Shown here: piece by piece, positions 40,669-51,804 of the stretch
Layout: each line of letters starts with the position of its first letter
Position numbering within the stretch: position 1 is the first letter of the stretch
Origin: Ophiothrix spiculata
Lineage: Eukaryota > Echinodermata > Ophiuroidea > Amphilepidida > Ophiotrichidae
Length of the DNA stretch: 55,188 nucleotides
NCBI GenBank assembly: GCA_000969725.1
Contig: JXSR01S008002.1
Strand: one strand, 5' to 3'
The notes under the pieces: generated by a model
Database searches by the model: none
What the model saw: only the letters and a program-made list of their open reading frames with translations
Told to the model about the DNA's origin: nothing
Program-made: the position numbers and the translations under genes

Positions 40669-41087
40669 ATGTCGTAAAATATTCAATATCATAGGTCTCT
40701 AAAATTTGCCCCTAACTGTCGTAATGAACATTTGACCCATTAATGGCCCAACACACTGAAATGGACCCTCAATGGCGTAACACACTATTTTCTGTCATTA
40801 AAACATGAATACGAATTATACATTAGAACCTTTTTCTGAAGTATTTCTTGGAATTTTAGAATTGTAACGTTCGAAACAGTGACCCCAAATTCAAATGTCA
40901 ACGCCGCCAATGGGCCAAAACCTAACTCCTTTTCAATGTTAGTTTCTACCAACCCATAGCTTATAGAAAATGCTGTAACTGCAGGTGAAATTGTAAAATC
41001 AATGGATTAACATCATCTGCAAGGTTAACCTTTTTGAGTTGAGCCTTCACGACTGTGAAAGGCCTGTAATATATTATCATGTAGGGA
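40669..41087. other. Intergenic, nothing recognised
   Basis: No coding or repeat signal that I can support. Confidence 0.35.
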
Positions 41088-41287
41088 TGACTGGGATAAT
41101 TATGGCCCCTTTTTTGGTTTTCACCCTATATATATGAAAAACAGTAAGCAACTGATTATATTTCATCATTGACATTGTTTAATAGTGCACAACATCCAGT
41201 GAAAAAAGTAAAATTAACTAATAATCTCATTTGCATAAAAATTGATGTTAATTTAAAAAAATCGCAGGGGCAATAATTACCCAGCTA
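41088..41287. mobile_element. Probable MITE, 200 bp
   Basis: GACTGGGATAATTATGGCCCC pairs imperfectly with GGGGCAATAATTACCCAGC. Ends not exactly set. Confidence 0.45.
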
Positions 41288-41778
41288 TGGCAGCCTGCAT
41301 ATTAAGTTACCTTGAAGCTCACAAGGTACATTGAAACTTTTCCTTGATGTTCCTTTCCAGGGTTCCTTTCTATTAGATATTATACATTTAAAACACCAGA
41401 TTAAAGAGTATTTTGAATCATTTCAGTAAAAAGAAGACAACTACAGCACAGTTTTTGAAAGTACTGACAATTGGCATATAGAAAATGCTTTTTTAAAACA
41501 TATACAATTAAAAAAATCACAATCCCAAAGCAAATCAAAACTTTTAGAAACCACTTCAGACAAATATTCAAACCAATGAAAATATAATAATATAAACTCT
41601 TTGATGTCTCTGTAACTACATCATCTGAAGAGTTGAACATGTCACTACTGATGTCTTCCGTCAAGCTTTTTTTTCATGCAATTTAACTTTTTAACTGATT
41701 CTTTATCATCTCTCATCTCGTGTCTTCTGATGTGTAATTTAGGTATTACCTGCCATTTTTTTTTTATCTGTAATCATT
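41288..41778. other. Intergenic, nothing recognised
   Basis: A minus-strand stretch open at 41401-41664 is hydrophobic by AT bias and has no recognisable family. Confidence 0.35.
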
Positions 41779-42138
41779 AATTAAGGCAATACTATAAGGT
41801 GTTAAAAATGAAGCGCCCCTGCCATCCATCACTTTTGATTTTTTTAGCTTATTGGGTTTGTTTTGGGTAAATGCTAATTCCCTGCTCCAAATGATTTTGC
41901 TTAAAATTGCATACTTTTTCTGTTATGACTACTTGTTGAATTAAATTTCGGATCCCAAATTTAATTCAACATGTATTAGTATAGGAAAACATGCATGTGC
42001 CTTTTTATCCAGTTTTCGTTGGCAAAACCATTTTTTAGAGAAAATACACTTGAAAAAGCTTTTAGATAGCCACATTCCTTCATTTTATTTTGTTTTTAGT
42101 ATAAACTATTTCTGGTCAAAATCTTACTTATTGCTTTA
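41779..42138. mobile_element. MITE, TTAAAGCAAYACTATAAG family, copy 3
   Basis: Best kept copy: TTAAGGCAATACTATAAGGT at left, TAAGTTATTGC-like AAATCTTACTTATTGCTTTAA at right, central AAATTTCGGATCCCAAATTT palindrome. Same orientation as 15543-15855. Confidence 0.75.
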
Positions 42139-42311
42139 ATAGAAACTGATTTTTTTTCAAATAAACTTATACAAGGCTGATATTGTTTCATGAAGCTTTA
42201 AATACATTCAATAATGATTGCCCTGATAATGAACAAATTTTTTGATCAGAATATCAATTGATATAATATATACATGTAAATAAATAAAAAAAAAATAAGT
42301 AAACCAATTCA

Positions 42312-42579
42312 ATGAATGAAACGGATAACGTAAGTACTTTTGAATTAAAACATGAAAAATTCACATTAAAACAAGTAAAAAAGTTGATTGATACTTTAAA
42401 ATTAGAAACAAAGAATACAGGTTTTAGAAGAAAAATTCCTCCTGCAAATGCGTCTTATCACGTCAGTGGGGGACAAAACCCTAATCTCGTGAAACGTGTA
42501 CCGCCTTACCACTGTTTATTCGGGCTAAATTTAGAAGCCGCTGTTCATGTTTTGATTGACATAAACAGGGGTGTTGGAT
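42312..42579 (+). other. Open GC-richer piece cut by the assembly gap; unidentified
   Basis: The plus strand is open from an ATG at 42312 for about 89 codons to the gap, and composition shifts from AT-rich to balanced at about 42430. The other strand is also open over the last 100 bases. I recognise no domain. It could be an exon, or part of a mobile element continuing at 43468-43570. Confidence 0.25.
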
Positions 42580-43467
42580 NNNNNNNNNNNNNNNNNNNNN
42601 NNNNNNNNNNNNNNNNNNNNNNNNNNNNNNNNNNNNNNNNNNNNNNNNNNNNNNNNNNNNNNNNNNNNNNNNNNNNNNNNNNNNNNNNNNNNNNNNNNNN
42701 NNNNNNNNNNNNNNNNNNNNNNNNNNNNNNNNNNNNNNNNNNNNNNNNNNNNNNNNNNNNNNNNNNNNNNNNNNNNNNNNNNNNNNNNNNNNNNNNNNNN
42801 NNNNNNNNNNNNNNNNNNNNNNNNNNNNNNNNNNNNNNNNNNNNNNNNNNNNNNNNNNNNNNNNNNNNNNNNNNNNNNNNNNNNNNNNNNNNNNNNNNNN
42901 NNNNNNNNNNNNNNNNNNNNNNNNNNNNNNNNNNNNNNNNNNNNNNNNNNNNNNNNNNNNNNNNNNNNNNNNNNNNNNNNNNNNNNNNNNNNNNNNNNNN
43001 NNNNNNNNNNNNNNNNNNNNNNNNNNNNNNNNNNNNNNNNNNNNNNNNNNNNNNNNNNNNNNNNNNNNNNNNNNNNNNNNNNNNNNNNNNNNNNNNNNNN
43101 NNNNNNNNNNNNNNNNNNNNNNNNNNNNNNNNNNNNNNNNNNNNNNNNNNNNNNNNNNNNNNNNNNNNNNNNNNNNNNNNNNNNNNNNNNNNNNNNNNNN
43201 NNNNNNNNNNNNNNNNNNNNNNNNNNNNNNNNNNNNNNNNNNNNNNNNNNNNNNNNNNNNNNNNNNNNNNNNNNNNNNNNNNNNNNNNNNNNNNNNNNNN
43301 NNNNNNNNNNNNNNNNNNNNNNNNNNNNNNNNNNNNNNNNNNNNNNNNNNNNNNNNNNNNNNNNNNNNNNNNNNNNNNNNNNNNNNNNNNNNNNNNNNNN
43401 NNNNNNNNNNNNNNNNNNNNNNNNNNNNNNNNNNNNNNNNNNNNNNNNNNNNNNNNNNNNNNNNNNN
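42580..43467. other. Assembly gap (888 N)
   Basis: Run of N; any frame drawn through it is meaningless. Confidence 1.
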
Positions 43468-45325
43468 TAGTTCTGGAGTAATACCCCATGGAACGTAGTC
43501 CGTGTGTGAAAAGAGCATCGTCTTCAATGAAATGACCCTTTCCAACCCAGGTGCGAAGTTGTATCACTGGGTTTTACCATATAAACATGGTACAATGACT
43601 TTGGATAAACAATATATTGTTTATTTACACAAGTAAATTACCAGCTTAGCTGTAAATGATGTAGGCCTAACATCTTTTCAAGTTTGACTGCACTATATAA
43701 TAAGGAATAATGGTTATTTCAAACATCACTTTGCAGTAACTGAAATAAACAAACAAGATAAATTCTTGATGTATGCCAACCTGAGAACAGCAATCTGTTG
43801 TAAAGTATTTGCTGGAGATTTTAAAACATGTACCTCAGTGTGGAGTCAGTTAGAAGGAAAATGCTGCAAGATGTTATGAAATTTTGAACGTTTGTATAGG
43901 CCTACTTCTTAATGTATTCCTTTTTAAACTCCACCTGGCATTACTCTGTTTCCTGTCTTTTCTGTCCTTTATGTTTTCTGTCAATTCTGTCTTTTCTGCA
44001 TGCTGTCTTATACACTTGCCCTACTACATTAAGATAATAACATATTAAAAGAAATTGTGAAAAACTAACATGCTCACCTTAAATTTGGCTACTTACAGGA
44101 ATTGTGAAGACAGTTCTTCCAATAGCGATAGTTTTTCACTGCATTTTCAATGACTTTCTGCTGTACACGATCAGCAACTTTCGTAATACATTACATCAAG
44201 TAAATAGAATTGTGCCAAATTCGAACAATATAGATTGCATTTCAATTGGCCAACACCACAAAATATGGTACATGTTTGCCCATTCTAGACCAATATTGGG
44301 GGCCTATAAAATAAATGGGTGTCTTTTTTCTTCTTTTTTTTTTTGCTGATTTTGCCTTTTTTGTGCTCGCTGCTGGCCAGAAAATACAAATTGGGTAACA
44401 CAAAAGCTTTATAAAAAATAAGCAGGTAAAATTAGTGGATCTAGGCCAGCCGCAAAAGTCTTACGCAAAGAAAAATCACCCTCAAAAATAAATTCTCCCG
44501 CCAATAAAAAAATCTCCCAAAAAAAAAAATATCCTGCAAAAATAAAAACTCCTGCAATTAGTCGCTCCATAACCTTTCTCCCACATCCCACAAATTAGTC
44601 ACCTCCCGCATCCCGCACTGCGCAAATTAGTCATCTCGCAATTTAGCCATCTCGCAATTTAGCACCATCCAAGTTTTTTCAGATTTTATTTTGCCTAACT
44701 TCTCCACATCTGATTTTTGCTTAAAGTGCAACTTTCATCAATTTTTTTTTTCATTCAACACCTGATAATTTATGAACCATCCAAATGCTTGACCTTGTGT
44801 AATATGTTTTGGTAAGCAATCAAGCACCCTGGGGACATGAGAGTAGAGTGATGAAAATAGAACATGTTCTATTTTCATCCAAATCCAAATGCTTGATGAT
44901 TTTAATTGCTTTTCCAGATACAAACATGTGGTTATGTAAATGTTCCACATTCCAAGGAAGGGACAACCTTCATAGTGTGTATTTGTGTATTGTGAAGCTA
45001 GATAGGTAGACTTCACATGACAAATTGACAATGACTGTGCCTAAAAATCAGATTAACCCAAAATTGGCTGATTTATACAAAGAAAATGAAATTTTGTGGG
45101 ATGTTACCCATGAGCACTATCATAACAAGAATAAAAGAACTGTTGTTCTGGAGAAAATAGCAATGGAAATCCTTTTTTTCTTTTGTTGCCTCCGTCTCCT
45201 CTTGTGTTGAACTGCAGTAATTGCAATAAAATGTAGCAGATGCCTGGTCATGACACCCATTGTGCTGTATTGTTGGCCCTGAATGTACCTATCTTTCCAT
45301 TACATTTCCATGAAGGCGCTATATC
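43468..45325. other. Intergenic; microrepeats and a perfect palindrome
   Basis: 43468-43570 is GC-richer and may belong with the piece before the gap. 44450-44660 repeats words such as CTCCCGC, CTCGCAATTTAG and AATTAGTCA. At 44850-44879 a perfect 30-base palindrome centred on GAACATGTTC is seen. No exon. Confidence 0.45.
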
Positions 45326-46350
45326 ATGGAAACGCACAAATAGCAACAAACACATGTCAGTTTTGCGATTCTTAAGTAATCGCATAAAAAACACTAGTAT
45401 TGTAACCAAACTTGTGAATTTAAGAAAGAGCACAAAAAGCAAACAGTGCGGACTGGGTTGCGAACGCAGAAAAAGCAACATTCTATGAGTTATTTCTGCA
45501 ATTTGTGCGATTTGCAATTTTTAAACACCATGGGCATGCGTATTATATTAGATTGCTATTTATGTGATTTTTGCGATTCATGCGTTTTATAAGTACACGG
45601 TCACAAAGTTGATTGCTATTTGTGCGTTTTGTGCAATTTGTGCGTTTTTTGTATCTTTTCAGCACAAAGATGATTTAGTTGATTGCTATTCCTGTCTTGT
45701 GAGTCCAAAGCCCGATCACGAAAAATCGCTGGTGCGGTAGCATCAAGATTGCTGCGGCTCGAAACCAGGCGCCGATTTTAGGTGCATAGTCCAAAGCATA
45801 CCCCTTCATGCATTAGCATAATTTCAGGTGATTGATGTTTATTAGGTCCAATTTATTAAGAGCCCCGCAGGGCAACAAAGTCCAAAAACTGCATAAATAA
45901 CAGTAATAGCACCCACCTAAATAAATTTGTACTTTTAGAACGCACAAATAGCAATTAACTGAGTAACCCTGGAAGCATGAAACGCACAAACCGCACAAAT
46001 AGCAATCAAATATAACACAAAGTCGTCACAAAACGCAAAAAGCGCATAAATAGCAGTAATAGCACCCACCTAAATAGATCACTTTTAGAACGCACAAAAC
46101 GCACAAATAGCAATCAAATATATATAGCAAGTGTCTAAAAATACTAAAACGCACTAAACACCTTCTCTGCTAGGACTGTTTTCTTTGGACTTATACTTTT
46201 CACGTAAATTATCCTATGAAAAAGCGGAAAAAATAACACATTTGCGATAGCAGTGCTATTAGTGTGATTAGGTACACAAAGTAATTGACAAATAGCACGA
46301 TCGCGTAAGGGATAAAGAAGAGTGCTATTTGTGCTATTTCAGGTTATAGC
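45326..46350. repeat. Block of CACAAATAGCAATC words in both directions
   Basis: GCACAAATAGCAA-type words occur at about 45335, 45950, 45985, 46037 and 46098, and the reverse GATTGCTATTTGTGCG at about 45551, 45610 and 45680. A direct repeat (AATAGCACCCACCTAAATA...CTTTTAGAACGCACAAA) is at about 45905 and 46060. The change of direction is near 45720-45900. Confidence 0.8.
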
Positions 46351-46368
46351 GCCTTTCTCTACATTTAC

Positions 46369-47420
46369 GTGACTTTCCAGCCTTCATTCACAGCCCTGAA
46401 GGACTTGCTTTGCCTAGGCTATCAGATCTCTACTTTGAATCCCACTGCCTCACATATGCCCGTTGTATGGTTAAAGCCGACGCCCATACGTGTCATGCAC
46501 TTAAATGCAAACTTGAGCGTGAATCTCAATGGAAGCACAAAATGGGCAAAAATGGATATCTTTAATCGTGTGTCTGAAAATACGAAGGGGAGTAACTGGT
46601 CTAAAATCAAACGTGAGGTTAAAAACATCATTTTTGAAGACCGTCTAGCTTTTTGGCAAGATTACATCCTCCCTCTCCTCCAACAAGGTAATCTCCTCAA
46701 ACTTATGCATCTTCAGTCTATTGACCTTACTTGAAAATCCCTCATTCACAATCTTCCCAGAGGGGTGTCAAGTTTTGGTGCCTCCATTGATTTTTTGCCC
46801 ACTCTTAGTAATCTATGCAACTGGGGAAAAAGATCCACCGCCAATTGCAAGTTATGTAAAAACAAAGAAACATTAATTCATGTGCTCAACTCATGTCCCT
46901 CCTCTGTTGAGCAAGGCCGTCTCACATGGCGTCATAACACCATCCTGTCTCGCATTATTAGAACATTTGAAACTAAATTCGAGACTGCCAAAGTCTATGC
47001 CGATATTCCCGGTCATTCTACCGCCGGTGGATCAATCCCCCCTAATATCCTCGTTACCAATCTTAAACCTGACATGTTTGTTTTTCAGGAAAATAACAAT
47101 CTATCAAGATCATTGAATTGACAGTTCCTTTTGAGACTATCGCCAAAGTTCATGATTGCAAAGAATCTAAATATAACCATCTCTATAAGGATCTTAGCGA
47201 CTTGGGCTACACATGCCAGTTGTTCTGCATTGAGGTTGGTGGCAGGGGATTGATCTCACCGTACAATGACGACAGTCTCAAGTCCATCTTCCAGGCAACC
47301 ACAAGACAGGTGAGACCCCTGAAGAAGGAACTCAGTCAGCTCACTCTTCTTTCCAGTTACACCATTTGGAACACTCGTCACAATGCTGTCTGGGAAAATT
47401 GTCCCTATATCAAATGCTGA
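46369..47420 (+). pseudogene. Decayed non-LTR retrotransposon tail: zinc knuckle and restriction-like endonuclease
   Basis: Seen: one frame from about 46369 with an in-frame stop at 46732-46734, continuing to about 47100, then a frameshift into the frame ending at 47418. Motifs in order: NCKLCKNKETLIHVLNSC (CCHC), WRHNTIL, LKPDMFVF, IELTVPFE, ESKYNHLYKDLSDLGY, VGGRGLI. The RHN, PD, ELTVPFE and K-KY motifs are those of the PD-(D/E)XK endonuclease that follows the CCHC knuckle in site-specific elements of the R2/NeSL/HERO kind. The reverse transcriptase is missing upstream, so it is 5'-truncated and dead. Confidence 0.75.
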
Positions 47421-47923
47421 GTTCCTGTCTCTCTGGTCTCTCCTGTGTTGTGGTTTCATAACTTTGGTCCTTTTTCCAGTTCCCCTATTTATTGCCTTGT
47501 TTGTTGCTTGTTATGTATTTACTTAATATATTTTGTTGTATCTTTGTTTACCCTGCATGTGTTTGGATGAAACCATTGGATGAAACCAAACCGTGTCCTG
47601 GGTTTTCTGTACATTCTTTATTAGTTTTTTTGCAATAAAAAGAATGATTTAATAAAAATATCCGAACTGGGTATAAACATGCATTTTCAGAAAAATTGCC
47701 AAAAATGTGCAATATGCTATGCATATCCCAGAATGTGTTGACATTTTTCAATGTCACCTTTTATTTCATTTTGGATATTTTCAGACTACAGTAAGTCGAT
47801 TGAAAATCTGATCATGTATTTGGCAAAATATGTCATTGGGCTGTCATCAAATATGGTAATGTTGTCAGTTTGGTTTGATCACACAAAGTTATACCATGTA
47901 TAATGGCTTTTAATATCCTAAAG
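47421..47923. other. Likely 3' UTR of the retrotransposon, then intergenic
   Basis: T-rich sequence directly after the stop (47421-47560) may be the element's 3' UTR; no clear tail. Nothing further recognised. Confidence 0.35.
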
Positions 47924-48266
47924 TTAAATGGGCATTGGACAAAATTTTCAAATTTTATTCGTTGATGATTTACACTTCACATGTTAAAAATAACAAGCAA
48001 TTATCAGATATCGGGAAAATTTGATACAAACTTTCAGAAAACTCAAAAATTTAAATTTATTTTGTTTGTTGATCTTGGGTATAATTGTCAACAACGATAA
48101 TTAGAAAATAAAAGAATATCTAATATTTTGGAATATAGGGTTTGAATTTGACAATGACACTTTGCATGCTGTCATTATTACCGCTAATGCTTCAAATGAT
48201 GCAAAAGTCTCGAAATGCTTGGGAAGAGTTTGGGGATGATGCTGAACTTGTCCAATGCCCCTTTAA
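47924..48266. mobile_element. TTAA-bounded MITE, TTAAAGGGGCATTGGACAA family
   Basis: TTAAATGGGCATTGGACAA at left, TTGTCCAATGCCCCTTTAA at right; 343 bases. Contains CAACAACGATAATTA, which recurs inverted at about 49809-49825 in a second, one-ended copy. Confidence 0.75.
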
Positions 48267-49414
48267 TATGGGCATTTTCACAGTAACGGAAGGACAATCA
48301 CATTTTTCTGTATTTCAAACACATGTATACATTGCAAAAATTTAATTAGATAAATAAAACTAATTCCGTATTTAGTTGAGTATACCTGAAAGCATTCATA
48401 TTCAACAGGAATTTTTTAATAAAAATTCCTCTGTCGCAAAATATGCATGCATATAAATGAGGTCGGTCACAAAAGGACAGCAAAACGAACATGGTTTTTC
48501 ACCTTGAGTACATTTTTGAAATTTTTATGAAAGTTATGAAGAAATGTTATTTCAAAGTAACTGAATGCATTGCTGGGTGTTTCTGAAATAGTTTGCCACA
48601 TTCCACATCAAAATATACCCTACGGTTATGTTTTAACAATGCGAAATGAGAAGGGATCATGGTCACGGAAGGATGGTAACGGAAGGACAATTTGTCCGCT
48701 GATTTTTGGGTGCACTCAACTGTAAAGCCTGGTCAGGATTAACAAAAAATACAACCTCATGTGTAAATTTGATCCTTATTTTAAAAAAAATTACTACTTT
48801 TCTTTATGAAAATCAAGAAATTTGACCAAAAATTAGGTTTTTTACAGAAATTTCATAAACATCTTTGTTCAGTCTTTTCAAAATTAAGTTCATTTTTAAG
48901 CGCTTTAAAATAGCTTTCTTATGTACCAAATATATGGTGATAGCATTTTTCATTGAATAGTTACATATCTTTTTTCAATGTTTTTCTTATGTCCACTTTT
49001 TTTAAATCTTTATGTACCAGATAAGGTACTTTTATTATTTTTAAAAATTAACAAGGAAAATTAAGAGAATCACTTAAAATCACAGTAAGAATGATGTACT
49101 ATAATAATACAAAATAAAATTGTAATATTACCCACAAGAATATTTAAGCAATGCAAATAAGTAAGCAGTCATGGAACAAGGAATTACAATAGGTGGAGCC
49201 TGGCCCTGAACAAAAACATATTATTTTCAAATTAGGGAACAAAATAAAAAATAAAATAAAATAAAATGTTACAAAGAGGGCACTAAAATTCAAATCTCCA
49301 TTTCTTTAAATGCAAAGATAGTTTGTCTTGCCTTTTGGCAATATAATTCGTGAAAATGCCCCCATCAATTACTTCCCTGTCAAACAAGTCTCCTTTCGCC
49401 CTTGTCAGCTGGTT
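48267..49414. other. Intergenic, nothing firm
   Basis: AT-rich. GTAACGGAAGGACAAT occurs at 48283 and 48675. No exon. Confidence 0.35.
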
Positions 49415-49565
49415 TCCATGTTATGGGCAAAACAAATTTGAACACAATGAACAGCACCCTCGAAATCCAATTTTGCTAATTAGCACAAAAACAAATGGAT
49501 CGATTTGATTTTTTTTTGCCATTGAGGGACCCACTGCCTTCAGTTTGACAATTATATTAGACCAA
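49415..49565. repeat. Dispersed repeat, partial copy (second half of 37236-37750)
   Basis: TTATGGGCAAAACAAATTTG, CACCCTCGAAA, GCTAATTAGCA and GGATCGATTTGATTTTTTTT match 37575-37700. Confidence 0.7.
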
Positions 49566-49567
49566 TA

Positions 49568-49830
49568 TTAAAGGGGCATTGGACAAGTTCAGCATCTTTC
49601 CCCACTTTTCCCTAAACATTTTGAGATTTTTGCATCATTATTAGCTGTAATAATCAACCAATCAATTAATGATACAAGTACTTGCATGATAACATGCATA
49701 CCCCATTAAGGAGTCTATTCGTATAATGACAGCATTCAAAGTTTCATTGTAAAATTAAAACACTATATATTAGAATATTTAGATATTCTATTATTTTTAA
49801 TTTTTTAATTATCGTTGTCGACAACGTTAA
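49568..49830. mobile_element. Second copy of the TTAAAGGGGCATTGGACAA MITE, one end
   Basis: Starts TTAAAGGGGCATTGGACAAG and contains the ATTATCGTTGTCGACAACG motif. The SINE tail ATCAATTAATGATACAAGTA at 49661 interrupts it. The far end was not found. Confidence 0.55.
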
Positions 49831-51151
49831 ATAAATTTGGTGTAAAAATGTGATTTTTAATTATAATTACTCAAACTTAGGGAGATTTGGTACATGGATG
49901 GGTTTGTTTTTCTTGAAAATTGCTTTTTCAAATTTCCCAGAGGCATGTCCCTTCCCAAACAAATCTTTTTTTCATTTTCACTTTCTAAAAAATCTAAGTA
50001 AACACAAGAAGATTAAGTATGTACTTGTGAAAATGTTAAAACATGTAAATCTGGTGTATATAGGCACCATTTCTTTAAGAGTGTGAAGTATGATACAATT
50101 ATTGTAACAATCAATCTTCAATACAAAGAACAAACACAACAACTTACAATTCAATTATTATACAATAACACCACAGACAAGATTTACTTTCTAAGACATG
50201 TAAGACAAGATAAACAGATTATTACAGAAATAATGGGTGGTAAAAAAAACCTTATGGGAGATTTTTATTTGTTTATTCTATATCAGATTACACAGTGACA
50301 TGTAAGTTATTTATAATGATAAAGTGACTGCATTATTTATTCTCAAAAAAACTTTTGTTGTAAGCTCTTTCTAAAGTAAACAAATGCCTCTTTATTTAAT
50401 TCCTTCAGCTCCATCCAGCACAAGATGCTTAGGGTGAGGTTACTGATTATTACAATATTAGTTTACTTGCACAGGGGAGGGGTGTGAATACCGGGGATCT
50501 TGTTCTTCTATTTGTAGGGGCCATGGGTGAGGGGTACTGCCATCAAGTAAAAAAACAAACAAACAAAGAACTAATAGGTCTCAAATCACGAAGAAATTCC
50601 TAAACAATATGACCCCGAAATTTACCCCACCCCCCATTACACTGTATCCTCATAAAGAGACGGCAGCCTGTCTCCGAAAGTTTGAGCCCCCTCCCATCAC
50701 AATCACAAATCTTTTCTCATCGAAATTTTCAAGATAAAATTGTGGGTTATAACCTTACTCGTTTTACTCTTACTAACTTACTTAACGTCTCTGTACTAAG
50801 TTACTCCAGATTTTTTACCCTAGCAAACAGCCACCGAAATCAGGACAATTTCCCCGGGGCAATTTCATAGGTAACCTGACGCTTCTGTCTATGGGATGTA
50901 GCATACAAAGACAGCACTAGTAACCACACCCTGCCAGCTGAGAACCCCTTTCAAGGGATCAGTTTGATAGATCACCCATTACCTTTTGAAAATCATCACT
51001 ACAATTACAAGCCTGCTCATTAATTTTTGAGTTGCACAATGCACACTAAACATTTTGTTTTTCAATTATGGCCATGGATAAACAAGGTCATTCTGTAGGT
51101 AACTCACAGGTGACAAACTCGGTGATTCCAGGTTACAGAATGCGGTAGATA
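49831..51151. other. Intergenic, nothing recognised
   Basis: No splice-supported exon; short open stretches have no family resemblance. Confidence 0.35.
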
Positions 51152-51422
51152 CACTAGGAAAAATAATCACTGAAAAAATAACTGAAAGCCAGGAGTAACA
51201 CTGAAAATTGTTTTTCAGCGACAATTCAGTGACATTTTCAGAGTTAAGAGGATTATCTTGACAAGGTCATTTCACTAATCCCACTGAAAATCTCTAACAC
51301 CTCTGAAATTATCTCTGAATTACGCTGAAAGTACACTGAAATTGTATTAAATTTCAGCGTTACTCATTTCAGCGTTACTATTGGCTTTTCAGTGATTTTT
51401 TCAGTGATTATTTTTCCTAGTG
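51152..51422. mobile_element. 271-bp foldback, CACTAGGAAAAATAATCACTG ends
   Basis: Perfect inverted ends CACTAGGAAAAATAATCACT, flanked by ATA on both sides (TA or ATA duplication). Interior words TTCAGCGTTAC/GTAACACTGAAA repeat in both directions. Confidence 0.85.
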
Positions 51423-51506
51423 ATAGTAGGTAGAATGCAGAATGTAGAATGCAAATTAAACTTACTGTGACCACATGTTGTTTCCGAAGCCAAAATATGC
51501 CCTTAT

Positions 51507-51804
51507 GGGGGGGGGGGGGGGGGACACTCAAGTATAATGTTGCAGGCATAGCGTGACCACAGGTTGTTTCTGAAGCCAAAATATGCCCTTTTTCACCCAT
51601 TCACACCGTAAATCTGTAATTTACCTTTACCGTTTTAACACTAGGGTTTGAAAAAGTAGCCTATTTCTTGAAAATGAGCTAAAATGGCTGGTCTTGATAC
51701 CCTAAAAGGTGTCACCTAATACACCTTTTTGTCCACAAAAAAACCCCTAATTCACAGTTTTCTTGGTCACGCTATGCCTGCAGCATTATACTTGACTGGC
51801 CCCC
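51507..51804. mobile_element. G-run MITE, copy 2
   Basis: G17 then ACACTCAAGTATAATGTTGC at left, GCAGCATTATACTTGACTGG then CCCCC at right. CACAGGTTGTTTCTGAAGCC just inside repeats CACATGTTGTTTCCGAAGCC just outside (51470), a local direct repeat. Confidence 0.75.

Noticed and set aside
42312-43481. Very long open frames on both strands across 42312-43567
   Set aside because: They exist only because 888 N bases contain no stop codons.
44738-45031. 97-codon minus-strand open frame
   Set aside because: Contains the perfect palindrome and has no recognisable domain or phase-fitting borders.
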